Shown here: positions 11,678 through 23,165 of the stretch, piece after piece
Layout of the letters: each line of letters starts with the position of its first letter
Numbering within the stretch: the first letter of the stretch is position 1
Assembly: GCF_000715075.1 (NCBI RefSeq)
Contig: NC_134082.1
Coordinates: forward strand, 190,081,948-190,145,947
Origin: Nicotiana tabacum
Lineage: Eukaryota > Streptophyta > Magnoliopsida > Solanales > Solanaceae
DNA length: 64,000 bases
Reading direction: 5' to 3'
Program-made: the position numbers and the translations under genes
The notes under the pieces: generated by a model
Database searches by the model: none
What the model saw: the letters and a program-made list of their open reading frames with translations, nothing else
What the model was told of the DNA's origin: nothing

Positions 11678-13624
11678 ATGAGCACGACTCCAAATGAACC
11701 CTTTTCAATCATGAGTAAAATCCCCCTCCAATTGCGGCTCTGGTGGAATGATTTAGGCAAAGAAGGGCATGACGAAATCAAGAAGTATCTGAAAGGCCTC
11801 ACGAGTTTGTTGGATATCAGGCCACGAGGAGATATCATAAGGGCACTAGTCCCCCACTGGGATCTTGCGCACAATGTCTTCCATTTCTCGGATTTTGAAC
11901 TTACCCCAACTTTAGAAGAAATAGCAGGGTATATCGGCAGCGCTGAGACTCCTTTGAGGCATAAATATCTGATTGCTCCAAGAGCTGTAGCAATACACCG
12001 GTTTCTAGACTCCTTAAAGATAGTCAGAACAATTCATAACCCTGACTTGGCAAAAGGTTTTTGCAGCATGAGTTTCATATATCAAAGATATGGTCACATA
12101 GGAGGATTCGACAAGCCAGAAAACCAGTTGTGCAGCAAAAGTAATCGTCAAAAGTGGGAAGAACATAGACGGATTGCTTTCATGATAACTTTCTTAGGAC
12201 TACTAGTATTCCCAAGAAAAGACGGGAATATTGACATAAAGATAGCAGGGGTCGTCAGTACGTTGCTCACACACAGAGATAGTACGTTGGCGCCCATGAT
12301 AGTATCTGATATGTTCCGGGCTCTCACGTCTTGCAAAGCCGGAGGAAGCTTTTTCGAGGGTTGCAATTTGTTGTTGCAAATGTGGATGACCGAACACCTA
12401 TGTCACCGAGCCCAGTTTCTGAGCCATGGATCCGCTGAAAAGACCTGCATAGAGGAGTTCTATACCAGAGTTAATGAGACCTACCTACCGGAAGGAGTCA
12501 CAGCATGGACCTCATATTTCCATACCCTCAACGCCAGTCAAATACAGTGGGCGCTAGGATGGTTACCGATCGACGAAGTCATATACATGCCAGCAGCCAG
12601 GCCCCATTTTCTCTTAATGGGACTTAAGAGCATTCAACCATACGCGCCGCATCGGGTTTTAAGGCAACTTGGGAGGTATCAGATAGTGCCGAAAGACGAG
12701 GATCTAAGCACCCAGGTGATTGAGATCAGTCCCGACGGCCAGTTTCCTGAAGCAAGGGTTCGTCAAATTTGGAGCCAATGTCAATACTTAGAAGCAAATA
12801 CTTGTGTAATGAATCGGGCAAAAGGGGAAGTTTCGCCCTGGTATCAGGCCTGGTACAAAGAGGAGACATCATCTGGAAGACCGACCAAAAGACCTCACCT
12901 GCAAGAATTTGCCAAATCTTCACAAGAGCAGTGGGGCTGGTTGGCCAAAGAGCGGGAATATTTTGCCGAAACAGGCAAACTGAAGCAACAAGTTCAGGAT
13001 ATGAGGTTTGAATGCCAATTACAGTCTGCTGCCCACAAGGGAGAAAAGAACAGATTAATCAAAGAAGGCGAGATCCTCAAAGCTCAGATCCGGAGGATGA
13101 AAAAGGAGGCTGATAACCAGCCGAGAAGCCGGGCGGATAAAAGATTGATAGCAGGGTTAAAGGATCAGGTTGCGGAATGCCAGGAAGATTTGGAAAGAGC
13201 CAAGGCTAGCACAGCAAGATTGCGGACCAAGTGGGCAAAGGGTACAATGGCCCGGAGGCAGCGCCTGCAACAAGTCATAAGGGATTATGAACTGAGCATC
13301 GGGACATTAAGGGAAACGAACGCCTCTCTTCAAGAGAGTATCTTCAAGCAAACACGGGATGCCCAAGCCGACAGAAGGCGATGTTATGATGCAATAACCA
13401 GAATGGAAAGACAAATGGAGATGTTCCGGGATCAGCTTGCCAACAATGCGCAAACACTAGGATTGAAGAACCGACAGATAAGGCAGTTGTTCGCAGAAAG
13501 GGACAACATTCGAGGAAGGATCGACGAGATTGGGCATTACATCTACATGAGATGCCTGGCATGCGAGCAAATGCCTCGGAAGACCCTCCTTGTTTCCATC
13601 ATGGTTGCGTCCACCGAATCATGA
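11678..13624 (+). CDS. INNER ORF1: plant-mobile-domain-like protein with coiled coil
   Basis: An extra ORF upstream of gag, as is typical of Tat/Ogre elements; its function is unknown. About 648 residues from ATG 11678 (an in-frame ATG at 11669 is also possible; I prefer 11678 because a splice-acceptor-like TGTGCAG ends at 11676 and OUTER starts at the equivalent codon). Residues 1-400 resemble the aminotransferase-like plant mobile domain fold, with FELTPTLEEIAGY near 70 and a PYAPHRVLRQLGRYQ block near 325. From about 405 to 640 it is Lys/Arg/Glu/Gln-rich with heptad character, likely a long coiled coil. It is open throughout. The last codons are altered: compared with OUTER one G is missing near 13605, so the frame ends at TGA 13624 instead of about 30 codons later. 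Confidence 0.8.
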   Translation: MSTTPNEPFSIMSKIPLQLRLWWNDLGKEGHDEIKKYLKGLTSLLDIRPRGDIIRALVPHWDLAHNVFHFSDFELTPTLEEIAGYIGSAETPLRHKYLIAPRAVAIHRFLDSLKIVRTIHNPDLAKGFCSMSFIYQRYGHIGGFDKPENQLCSKSNRQKWEEHRRIAFMITFLGLLVFPRKDGNIDIKIAGVVSTLLTHRDSTLAPMIVSDMFRALTSCKAGGSFFEGCNLLLQMWMTEHLCHRAQFLSHGSAEKTCIEEFYTRVNETYLPEGVTAWTSYFHTLNASQIQWALGWLPIDEVIYMPAARPHFLLMGLKSIQPYAPHRVLRQLGRYQIVPKDEDLSTQVIEISPDGQFPEARVRQIWSQCQYLEANTCVMNRAKGEVSPWYQAWYKEETSSGRPTKRPHLQEFAKSSQEQWGWLAKEREYFAETGKLKQQVQDMRFECQLQSAAHKGEKNRLIKEGEILKAQIRRMKKEADNQPRSRADKRLIAGLKDQVAECQEDLERAKASTARLRTKWAKGTMARRQRLQQVIRDYELSIGTLRETNASLQESIFKQTRDAQADRRRCYDAITRMERQMEMFRDQLANNAQTLGLKNRQIRQLFAERDNIRGRIDEIGHYIYMRCLACEQMPRKTLLVSIMVASTES

Positions 13625-14292
13625 ATGAGTTGAAAAGCCTGCAGAGGGACCTCACACCAAGGGCAGCGGAAAGGCCGAATGATGCCTCGCGGGCCCCTAA
13701 GTTGGAAAATTAATCTTTGGTTGAGTCTTGTTTATTTGGCTTTGTTGCTTTTCCATATGTTGTTTTCTTTTCTTTTAGTCAAAACGGGTTAAGAACTGTG
13801 GAGTCTGTACTATTGCTATTCCTTGCTTGAAGTAATTTGTAATAGCAAAATTTTGAGAATGAATTTAACGATTTCACAAGAATTTTGTGTTTCTTTACTT
13901 TAAGGCAGAACTACGCCTGGTCTGATTCGCGCGGGGACGTTATACGTAGGCAATCCCCATAAGATTCGACCGCTTTTAATAAAGAAAGAAAAGGAAGTAT
14001 AAAAATCAAAAAAGAAAAATAATAAATAAATAAAAAATAAAAAATAAAAAATAAAAAAAAAACAAGAAAAGGGGATAAATGAGCAAACCGGGATGACGCG
14101 TGTTGTTTAAAGCAAAGCATGTAGAAACGGTTAACTACCTAGGAGCATTGCATCCTCTATGTGTTGAGATTAAATCCGTTAAACTCTAACGCTAACAAAG
14201 TTTGTTGTTGTCTGATGAAGACAGTTAGTTGTTAAAGAATTCTGGCAACACACCCTTATCAAACCAGATCCAAAGGACCGATAGCAACCAGC
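13625..14292 (+). other. ORF1-gag spacer of INNER with CTACG stem-loop copy 2
   Basis: The first part is the former ORF1 C-terminus, out of frame. The second copy of the CTACG stem-loop family lies at 13908-13970: CTACG 13911-13915 with CGTAG 13945-13949, and a weak inner stem around a CGGGGA loop. A/T-rich simple sequence follows (13980-14060), then about 200 nt that are well conserved in OUTER and lead into gag. Confidence 0.7.
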
Positions 14293-16101
14293 ATGACTAC
14301 TTCAGAGAATAGTAATGAGGAAGAGAGGCCGATGAGCCAGTTGCTAAAAGAAGCGATGGAAAAGATTGAAAGGATGGGACTAGAGATGAATGCAATGCAG
14401 CTAGCCATAGCCAAAACACAAAAGAGCCCTGAAACACTGGGGCACATGCCAAAATACCCTCACTCTGGCCCTTCCACAAGCCGCCCAAATCCCCTTTATC
14501 ATCAAGAAAGAAGCCCTCATGATTCCCAAGCTCCACCACCCCACCAACCTCTCCCAACACCCAATATTCCCATTTTTGTGGGACCTACATCAGCCCCTTT
14601 GCAGAGAACGACCAGTGAGCCATTGTTTCAGGCTCACGATACACAATACTATCCCCCTGAGCCTACATTCCATGCACCCGAGCCTCAAGCTTACAATCCA
14701 CATTTAGAAGTGCCGGCAGAGGTTGAGAAGCCAGTTAAGGCTCCTGAACAGGATGAAGTGTTGAGAAAGTTCAAAAGCCTGGAGCAGTCCTTCAGGAACT
14801 TGCACGGATTGGGCAATCAAATCAGCGTAGCATACAAAGATCTGTGTCCTTTCCCAGACGTCCAACTCCCGGCTGGTTTTAAGATGCCTAAGTTTGATTA
14901 ATATGAAGGGCACGGTGATCCCATGGCACATTTGCGGGGATTCTGTAGCAAAATGAGAGGGGCAGGTGGCAAGGATGAACTGTTGATAGCTTATTTCGGC
15001 CAAAGTCTGAGCGGATCTGCACTAGAATGGTATACCAGGCAGGATTCCAGCAGGTGGTACACGTGGGATGATCTGGCGCAGGCTTTTGCGGGTCATTTCC
15101 AGTACAATCTTGAGATAGTCCCCGACCGTCTCACATTATTGAGAACTGGGAAGAAACCCGGGGAAAGTTTTCGCGAGTTCGGGTTCCGCTGGAGAGAACA
15201 AGCAGCTAGAGTCGATCCTCCCATGAGAGAGGGAGAGATGGTGGACTATTTCTTGCAGACATTGGATCCAACCTACTTTGGTCACTTGGTGACAACAGTT
15301 GGAAAATCTTTCAACGAGGTGGTCAAGATAGGGGTCATGATAGAAGAGGGTTTAAGGTCTGACAAGATCTTGAACTATTCGGCACTCAAGGCCACAACCC
15401 AGGCTATTCAAAACGGCACGGGAGGTGCGTTGAGAAGAAAGAAAGAAGAGGTTGCCACGATCGAGGCAGGCAGTTGGTCCAGGGCTGGCAGGCCACACTA
15501 CAACCAACCCAGACCTCACAGGACAAACTACCCATACAACCCACCACATCACTACTATCCACCCCAAGAACCGCATTTCACCGTCCATCAAGCCCAGACA
15601 TACGCCCAACCTCCGGTTCGCCCGCAAGGGCGTGCGCCAGCTCCCCACAACACATACCCAGCTCCCCATAATAACTACCCACCACAAAACACTTATCCTC
15701 CACCGAGGGCGTATAGAAACCCTTCAGGGGCAGGCTTCCGGGGAAATCCAGATGCTAGGAATGACAGGTTGCGGAAGCAGAGAACTTTCACGGAATTGGG
15801 AGAAACCTACACCGCTTTGTTCCACAAGCTGAGGCAATTGGGTTTGGTTAGTCCTGTCCAGACTCAAGAACCAAATCCCCCACCTCAGAATTTGGATCGA
15901 TCAATAAGTTGTGAATACTGCTCAGGGATGCTCGGGCATGACACCGAGAAGTGTTGGAAGTTAAGGCATGCCATACAGGATCTTATCGACACCAATAAGA
16001 TCGAGGTCCAGACACCAGAAGCTCCTAACATCAACCAAAACCCACTGCCAGCGCACCACGAAACTCACATGATTGAGTTGGTGTGTGAGGAGGAGAATTG
16101 A
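14293..16101 (+). pseudogene. gag: INNER gag (one stop, then a frameshift)
   Basis: The structural protein that forms the virus-like particle and binds element RNA. The start is MTTSENSNEEE; residues 10-40 look helical/coiled, followed by a Pro-rich region. A TAA at 14899-14901 interrupts the frame where OUTER has CTA. The capsid core follows with retrotrans_gag features (SALEWYTRQD, FAGHFQYNLE, ESFREFGFRWREQA, VDYFLQTL). After a Pro/Tyr-rich repeat (YPPQNTYPP-like) there is a zinc knuckle CEYC..GHDTEKC (CX2CX5HX4C) near 15910-15955. The frame closes at TGA 16101; the homologous sequence continues in another frame from 16098, so an indel near 16090 separates gag from protease. The same junction is continuous in OUTER, which argues for mutation rather than programmed frameshifting. 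Confidence 0.9.
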
Positions 16102-17763
16102 GAAAACCCTCACAAACAGTGATGATGATCCAAGCCGCCCCGAAAGAAGTCTCAACCAGTGGAGGAACGAGTGTACAGTCGCAGGGAGAAGGCGTCAAGC
16201 CGGTAGTGATATTGGGAAAGAGCCCGTCCGCCATAACAAGCAAACCCGAGCCAAGCAAGTTGGTAATACCAGGGATCCCGCCCACACCGGCGGTCGTGTT
16301 GAAAGGGGTATGTAGAGAACGGGTGACCATAAAGCCTGTGGTCCAGTTGCCGATGATTGACAGCAGGGTTGTGCCTTGGAAATATGAAAAGGCGGTGGTG
16401 ATGTACAAAGGAAAACAGGTGGAAGAAGTCAGTTGTGAAGCGCAAGGGCTGACTCGATCAGGTCGATATTTTGCTCTGGTGGAGCTAAGAAGAACCAACC
16501 CAGTTGCAACCAAGAAACCCGTGTCCAAAGAAGAGGCTGAAGAGTTCCTGAGGAAGATGAAAGTACAGGACTATTCTGTGGTCGAACAGCTGAGAAAAAC
16601 ACCAGCCCAGATCTCACTGTTGTCGTTACTGATCCATTCTGAGGAGCATCGCCGGGCCCTGCTGAAGATATTGAACGAAGCTCATGTACCAGTGAGATTG
16701 CTGTAAACCACCTGGAAACCATTGCCAGCAAGATTTTCGAGGTGAACAGGGTAACATTCTCAGATGATGACCTGCCGGTGGAAGGTACGGAGCATAATAA
16801 AGCTCTATACCTAGCTGTTAAATGTGAAGACTCGGTGGTAACTCGAGTATTGGTGGATAACGGCTCAAGCGCCAATATTTGCCCACTATCTACTTTGAAC
16901 CAGTTGAAGATCGACCACGGAAGGATCCACAAGAACAGTATATGTGTCCGAGGGTTTGACGAAAACGGAACAGCCACTGTAGGGGATGTTGTACTTGAAC
17001 TGACCATTGGTCCAGTCCTGTTTATCATGGAATTCCAGGTGTTAGATGCCACAGTTTCTTATAACCTGCTGTTAGGACAACCCTGGATTCATGCAGCCAA
17101 AGCGGTGCCTTCCACCCTACATCAGATGGTGAAGTTCGAGTGGGAAAGACAGGAGGTCGTGTTACACGGCGAGGATACAACGTGCACCATGGGCGGAACC
17201 ATTGTACCTTTCATAGAGACCGCTAATGACAAAGGTCCTTGGGTCTACCATATTTTCGATACAGGGTCGGCCAACAAAATTTCTGAAGGAGAAATCATCC
17301 CGCACCCTAGGGTAGCTGCCGCAACAGTCATGATGGTCTCAGAAATGCTGGGTAATGGATTTGTGCCAGGAAAAGGCCTGGGAGTCAAGCTTCAAGGGAT
17401 TGTCCAACCTGTCTCCCTTCCTAAAAATCTGGAAACTTTTGGATTGGGGTTCAAACCAACCGCAGCAGATAGGAAGCAAGCGTGAAAAATGAAGAAGAGG
17501 GTTTGGTTTCTGCCTAAACCAGTGCCACGTCTCTCAAGGTCTTTTGTCAAAGCAAGTGCCAAGGTGTCACCGGTCCCAAAGATTCTAGGACCTTTGATCG
17601 GTATAAATGAAGACCTGAATCAGAGTTTTGAGAGGCTATTCACGGATGTCAGTGTGGTGGAGGCTGGAGAAGGGTCCAGCAGAGCAGAGATACAGTTTGT
17701 GGGGCCTGAGGCCAAGACCAACAATTGGACGGTTACTCCTCTTCCTGTCCGAGGGGAGTCTTG
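16098..17763 (+). pseudogene. pro: INNER protease region (frameshifted)
   Basis: An aspartic protease that cleaves the polyprotein. The first segment (16098-16706) is a linker containing the block GLTRSGRYFALVELRR and ends out of frame after a 1-nt loss near 16690. The second segment (16742-17485) carries the active-site motif LVDNGSSANI; the catalytic Asp codon is at 16856. Tat elements often have DNGS here rather than D[ST]G. YNLLLGQPWIHA near 17060 is the second conserved protease block, and a G-patch-like stretch GNGFVPGKGLG is near 17350. TGA at 17483-17485 replaces a CGA seen in OUTER. The frame then continues to GESW, where the intron donor lies. Confidence 0.88.
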
Positions 17764-17939
17764 GTAGTAGGCTTTGATTTATGTTTTGTGTCTTTTGTTT
17801 TGTCCGGATTATTCAAGGGTGTAATCCAAATTTTACTTTCGTTTTGTAAAAGTGTGAACCCTTTTATCCCGCAAGTTTAATAAAGTTCTTTTCTTTTGTC
17901 CCATTTTAATTTTGTTTTGTTCTTTTTCTTTCTGAACAG
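17764..17939 (+). other. Probable intron between protease and RT (INNER)
   Basis: Donor CTTG|GTAGTA (17764) and acceptor TTTCTGAACAG|T (17939) behind a long T-rich tract. Without splicing the gag-pro frame stops at TAG 17765-17767. Removing the 176 nt would join the GESx codons in frame to PLFTGSND of the RT block. The same arrangement holds in OUTER (36775-36955). A spliced intron between pro and pol is a known property of Ogre elements (from memory), so this is a well-supported prediction. Confidence 0.75.
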
Positions 17940-20900
17940 TCCTCTTTTTACTGGTTCTAATGACATGGCATGCACAGCGGATCTTCGACCTAGTCTAATA
18001 AATCAATCTGAAACCGACTCAATGATGCAAGAGGTCGTTTGTGACGATGAATCTGAATGTGACGAAGGGGAAGCCTTCGAAGAGATAAACCGAGAACTGT
18101 GCCAATTTGAAGAGAAACCCAAGCCTAACCTGAATGACACTGAGACTGTGAATCTAGGAGACGCTGATAACGTCCAAGAGACCAAAATTAGCATCCACAT
18201 TGAGCCGAATGTCAGAGAAGAATTGATCAAAACCCTCATGGAATTCAAAGATGTTTTTGCATGGTCATATGACGATATGCCTGGATTAAGCACCAATTTA
18301 GTGGTTCACAAATTGCCCACTGACCCGGCATACCCTCCGGTCAAGCAAAAACTAAGGAAATTTAAAACAGAAATGAGTGTAAAGATCAAAGAAGAAGTGA
18401 TTAAGCAGTTGCAAGCGAAGGTCATTCGGGTCACTCGATATCCCGAGTGGTTGGCCAATGTGGTACCAGTCCCAAAGAAGGATGGAAAAATCAGGGTGTG
18501 CGTCGACTACCGCAACCTCAACAAAGCAAGTCCTAAGGACAATTTTCCGTTACCCAATATTCATATCCTGATCGATAATTGCGCTGGGCGCGAGATCGGA
18601 TCCTTTGTGGATTGCTATGCGGGTTATCATCAGATCCTAATGGACGAAGAGGATGCTGAGAAGACAGCGTTTATTACGCCATGGGGAACCTACTGCTATC
18701 GGGTAATGCCATTCGGGTTAAAGAACGTCGGGGCAACGTACATGCGAGCAATGACTGTTGTGTTTCATGACATGATACACAAGGAAATCGAGGTGTACGT
18801 CGATGATGTGATCATCAAATCTTGGCGTCAGGAGGACCATGTAGCAGACCTAAGGAGATTTTTCCAAAGACTCCGGAGGTATGATATCAAGCTTAACCCG
18901 GCCAAATGCGCATTCGGGGTTCCATCAGGAAAGTTGCTATGATTCATCGTCAGTCGACGGGGGATTGAGTTAGACCCATCCAAAATTGAATCCATCCGAG
19001 ATTTGCCACCGCCAAGGAACAAAACAGAGGTAATGAGTTTGCTGGGTAGACTCAATTACATCAGCAGGTTCATCGCTCAACTCACAGCAACTTGTGAGCC
19101 CATATTTCGGTTGCTGAGAAAGGATGCTGCAGTAGGTTGGACGGCAGAGTGTCAGGAGGCTTTCAACCAAATCAAAGGGTATCTGTCTAATCCACCCGTA
19201 TTGGTCCCGCCTAAGCCCGAGAAGCCCCTAATTCTTTACCTGACGGTCTTGGAAAATTCATTTGGTTGTGTGTTGGGGCAACATGATGACACAGGAAGGA
19301 AGGAGCAAGCCATCTACTATCTTAGCAAGAAATTCACAGTACATGAGGTCAAGTACACTCAACTCGAGAAAACATGTTGCGCCCTAACTTGGGTAGCTCA
19401 GAAGTTGAAACACTACCTGTCTTCGTATACTACTTATCTCATATCCCGCTTAGACCCATTGAAGTATATCTTTCAGAAACCTATGCCCACGGGAAGGTTG
19501 GCAAAATGTCAAATTCTGCTCACAGAGTTTGATATCATCTATGTGACGAGGACGGCCATGAAAGCCCAGGCGCTGGCAGACCATTTGGCAGAGAATCCCA
19601 TTGATGAAAAATACGAGCCCTTAAGAACGTATTTTCCTGACGAAGAGGTGATGCATACGAATGAGTTGGAATTACCTGAGGAACCGGGTTGGAAGCTTTT
19701 CTTCGATGGAGCTGCAAATGCAAAAGGGGTTGGAATAGGAGCAGTACTCATTTCTGAAACAGGACGGCATTATCCTGTTACGGCTCAACTACGCTTCTAT
19801 TGCACCAACAATATGGCCGAGTATGAGGCTTGCATTCTGGGTCTGCGCTTGGCTGCTGACATGGATGTCCAAGACGTCTTGGTCTTGGGAGACTCGGACC
19901 TCTTGGTACATCAAATTCAGGGTGAATGGGAAACACGAGATCTAAAGCTCATACCATACCGACAATGCTTGCATGATCTGAGCAAGCAATTTCGATCGGT
20001 GAAGTTCAAACACATCCCGAGAGTTCACAATGAGGTTGCGGATGCCTTGGCCACCTTAGCATCAATGCTGCACCACCCTGACAAAATGTATGTTGATCCT
20101 CTACACATCCAGGTCCGTGATCAGCACGCCTACTGCAATGCCATAGAAGAAGAAGCAGATGGCGAACCCTGGTTTCATGATATCAAGGAATACCTCAAAA
20201 TGGGGATATATCCAGAACATGCCTCTAGAGACCAAAAAAGAGCCCTTCGGCGTTTGTCGAATGGTTTCTTCCTCAGTGGAGGAGTATTGTACAAAAGGAC
20301 CCCGGATTTGGGATTGTTGAGATGCATAGATGCCAGTCAAGCAACGACGGTTATGGCAGAGGTACATGCTGGAGTTTGTGGGCCACACATGAGCGGATAT
20401 GTATTGTCAAGAAAGATCCTTCGAACATGGTGTTATTGGCTCACCATGGAACACGACTGTATCACTTTTGTTAGGAAATGCCATCAGTGCCAGATACATG
20501 GAGATTTGATTCATTCTCTGCCAACAGAGTTACATACGATGTCAGCACCCTGGCCGTTTGTAGCATGGGGCATGGATGTCATTGGGCCCATCGAGCCGGC
20601 AGCATCCAACGGTCATAGGTTCATTCTAGTGACCATTGATTACTTCACCAAATGGGTTGAGGCTAAAACCTTCAAATCAGTAACCAAGAAGGCAGTGGTG
20701 GACTTTGTTCACTCCCATATCATCTGCAGATTTGGGATCCCAAAAGTGATCATCACGGATAACGGTGCGAATCTTAATAGCAGCTTGATGAGAGAGGCAT
20801 GCCAACAATTCAAGATTACACACCGCAATTCCACCCCATATCGTCCCAAGGCGAATGGAGCAGTCGAAGCAGCCAATAAGAATATCAAGAAGATACTGCG

Positions 20901-21417
20901 AAAAATGGTGGAAGGGTCTAGACAATGGCACGAGAGATTACCCTTTGCTTTGTTGGGTTACCGCACTACCGTCCGAACTTCCATAGGCACAACTCCTTAT
21001 TTGTTGGTGTATGGAACTGAGGCCGTAATACCAGCGGAGGTCGAAATTCCGTCCCTCCGAATTGTCGCTAAAGCCGGGATTAATGATGATGAATGGGTCA
21101 AAGCTCGATTGGAACAGTTGAGCCTGATAGATGAGAAAAGATTGGCAGCAGTGTGCCATGGTCAGCTGTACCAGAAGAGATTGGCAAGAACATATAATAA
21201 GAAGGTGCGCCCCAGGAAGTTTGAAGTAGGGCAGCAGGTATTGAAGAAGATCCTCCCACATCAGGTCGAGGCAAAAGGCAAATTCGCCCCAAATTGGCAA
21301 GGGCCTTATATCGTGACCAGAGTATTGTCCAACGGTGCTTTGTGTTTGACAGATGTCGAGGGGAGATGTGTCGACATGGCTATCAATTCAAATGCAGTCA
21401 AGAGATATTATGCATAA
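17940..21417 (+). pseudogene. pol: INNER pol: reverse transcriptase, RNase H, second RNase H, integrase (one stop)
   Basis: This copies element RNA into DNA and inserts it. RT: FVDCYAGYHQILMD near 18610 and catalytic YVDD at 18796-18807. TGA at 18940-18942 replaces a Gly codon (GGA) found in OUTER; the frame then resumes unchanged. RNase H 1: about 19140-19560. A second, archaeal-type RNase H (FFDGAANAKGVGIG at about 19700, NNMAEYEA, LGDSDLLVHQI, NEVADALA) marks the Tat lineage. Integrase: zinc-binding HAGVCGPH...CHQC near 20365-20495, catalytic Asp 20575, Asp 20758 and Glu 20866 (D-x35-E spacing), all kept. The C-terminal domain ends KRYYA. No chromodomain. Apart from the one stop the whole block is open. 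Confidence 0.93.
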
Positions 21418-21690
21418 TTTCTTTAATTATGGCAATTGTTGGTTTATTTGTTTGTATTTGGCATTTATTGGATAATGAGATGACGGAGGCAATTCTTTCT
21501 TCTATCCAAACACTTTTAACCCTTGCTTCCCCCTTTGAGCCTTAAGTAATTCTTTCATACCCCTCTTTTGGAATCACTAATGGAAAAGACATGAAAAAAA
21601 AAAGAAAAAAAGAAAGAAAAAGAAAAGAAAAAGAAAATGAAAAGAAGGAAAAAAAAAGAAGATAAAATCACAAGAAATACAAAACCGTGG

Positions 21691-21745
21691 GAACTACGTT
21701 TGACCTGATTCCTCGAAGAGGATACGTAGGCGCCTCACGGCTCGG
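21691..21745 (+). other. CTACG stem-loop family, copy 3 of INNER (after pol)
   Basis: CTACG 21694-21698 pairs with CGTAG 21725-21729; inner stem CCTC 21711-21714 with GAGG 21718-21721 closing a GAA loop. The OUTER equivalent is at 40665-40725. Confidence 0.65.
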
Positions 21746-22180
21746 TCGTAGTGTGCATCATAGCGAATATAGGATGCATAGTGTACATAGTGTGCATAAC
21801 AGGCACAGTGTGCGTAACGCACATAGCGCAACATAAGTGTAAAAAATAAATTCCCCAAGCAAGAAAACTGGGGCAGAGGTTATGTTTTAAGTTCCAACAA
21901 AGGTTTGATTCCAAAAGTTGTAGAACATCACCCATCAAATTATTTTCATTTTTATAGCCTTTCTTTAACCCCACACCAGTGCCAACATCAACGTCCAAAA
22001 GACCTCCCGATCAATGTCTAAGAGATGCCAAGTCAGGCAAATAAGACCGAGAATAATACACCGATCCCCAGCAAAGAAGAGGATCGTAAGATTGGGAATG
22101 AATCGATGATCAAAGGAATCTCCAGAAGAGAGGGTCGTATCTACAACACCCCAATTCCTCGAAAGAAATAAAAGGAGAGA

Positions 22181-22408
22181 GTTTTATCGGTGAAAACCTT
22201 CACAGGCACCGAGAGGCGATGTAAGATGAGGAATATGAAATGAGAGTGTCTTATTGGTGAAAACCTTCACAGGCACCATAAGGCGCCAGGAGATGAGAGA
22301 AAAGAGAGAGTCTTATTGGTGAAAACCTTCACAGGCACCATAAGGCGCCGGGAGATGAGAGAAAAGAGAGAGTCTCATTAGTGAAAGCCCCTCGAAGGGC
22401 ACTATGAG
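22181..22408 (+). repeat. Array of four related hairpins downstream of INNER pol
   Basis: Copies at about 22181-22216, 22250-22282, 22312-22344 and 22374-22408, each introduced by GAGAG(T). Typical arms are CTTATTGGTG and CACCATAAG, enclosing a small CCT-TCAC-AGG hairpin. Copy 4 has arms CTCATTAGTG and CACTATGAG with an inner GCCC/GGGC stem, so the pairs change together. Three equivalent hairpins are in OUTER (41109-41270). Confidence 0.7.
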
Positions 22409-23165
22409 GCGACAAGACAGATCAACAAAAGCTACAACATTCGAAATGGACACTCCTTTATCATCCCCAGCAAATCAAACCATCGGGCAGATCGATTGAT
22501 ACAAATAGACTGGGTCGGGAATCGGTGGTGCACGTCATGATCACGGGGACCAGTCATGTCCTCCAGATAAGGTCTTTTGAGTTTCTTCTCCCACTAAAAT
22601 ATTGGTTCAGAAAGATTTTTCTCCTTTTTCTATATTTTATTTCTTTTCCTAAAAAGTGTCTTGAAAGGATTTTTCAAAGCTTACTACCAGAAACCGGAGG
22701 GGAATTCATCCAATGCAGGATAATACAAACAGTCTTAAAGGCCGATCCCAGGCAATGCAGTGATCGTGCCCGGCAATTTTGGAGGAAGTAAGCTCATAAA
22801 GGGAGTGGTTTCGGGAGTTAAAAACAGACTCCCACAGCATGAGCTTAAAGAGAAAGCAGAAAAGGGGATTAATTGAAAGCCAATCCCCCAGCAGGCTAGA
22901 GACCCCCAGCAGGCAACTCTGCCCGTTAATCAATTATGGGGACATGGAGCAAGAAAAAGGGGAAGAGAGAAAAATCGTTCGACGGAGAGGCACCCTCTAC
23001 CACCACGATTAAAACTGACTAAATCCTTTTGTTTGCTGCAGGAGAACAAAGGATTGATAATGGCAGCAAGACGCAACGCCAGGGAAACCACCAAAAACCG
23101 GGGCAGAAAATTTTCTGCCGATTGTCGAAAATTTTCTCGGAAGAACGGGGAAGCAATTTCAATAC

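Noticed and set aside
16085..16105. Programmed frameshift between gag and protease in INNER
   Set aside because: OUTER is in one frame across the same site, and no slippery heptamer with a following structure is evident; a simple indel is more likely.
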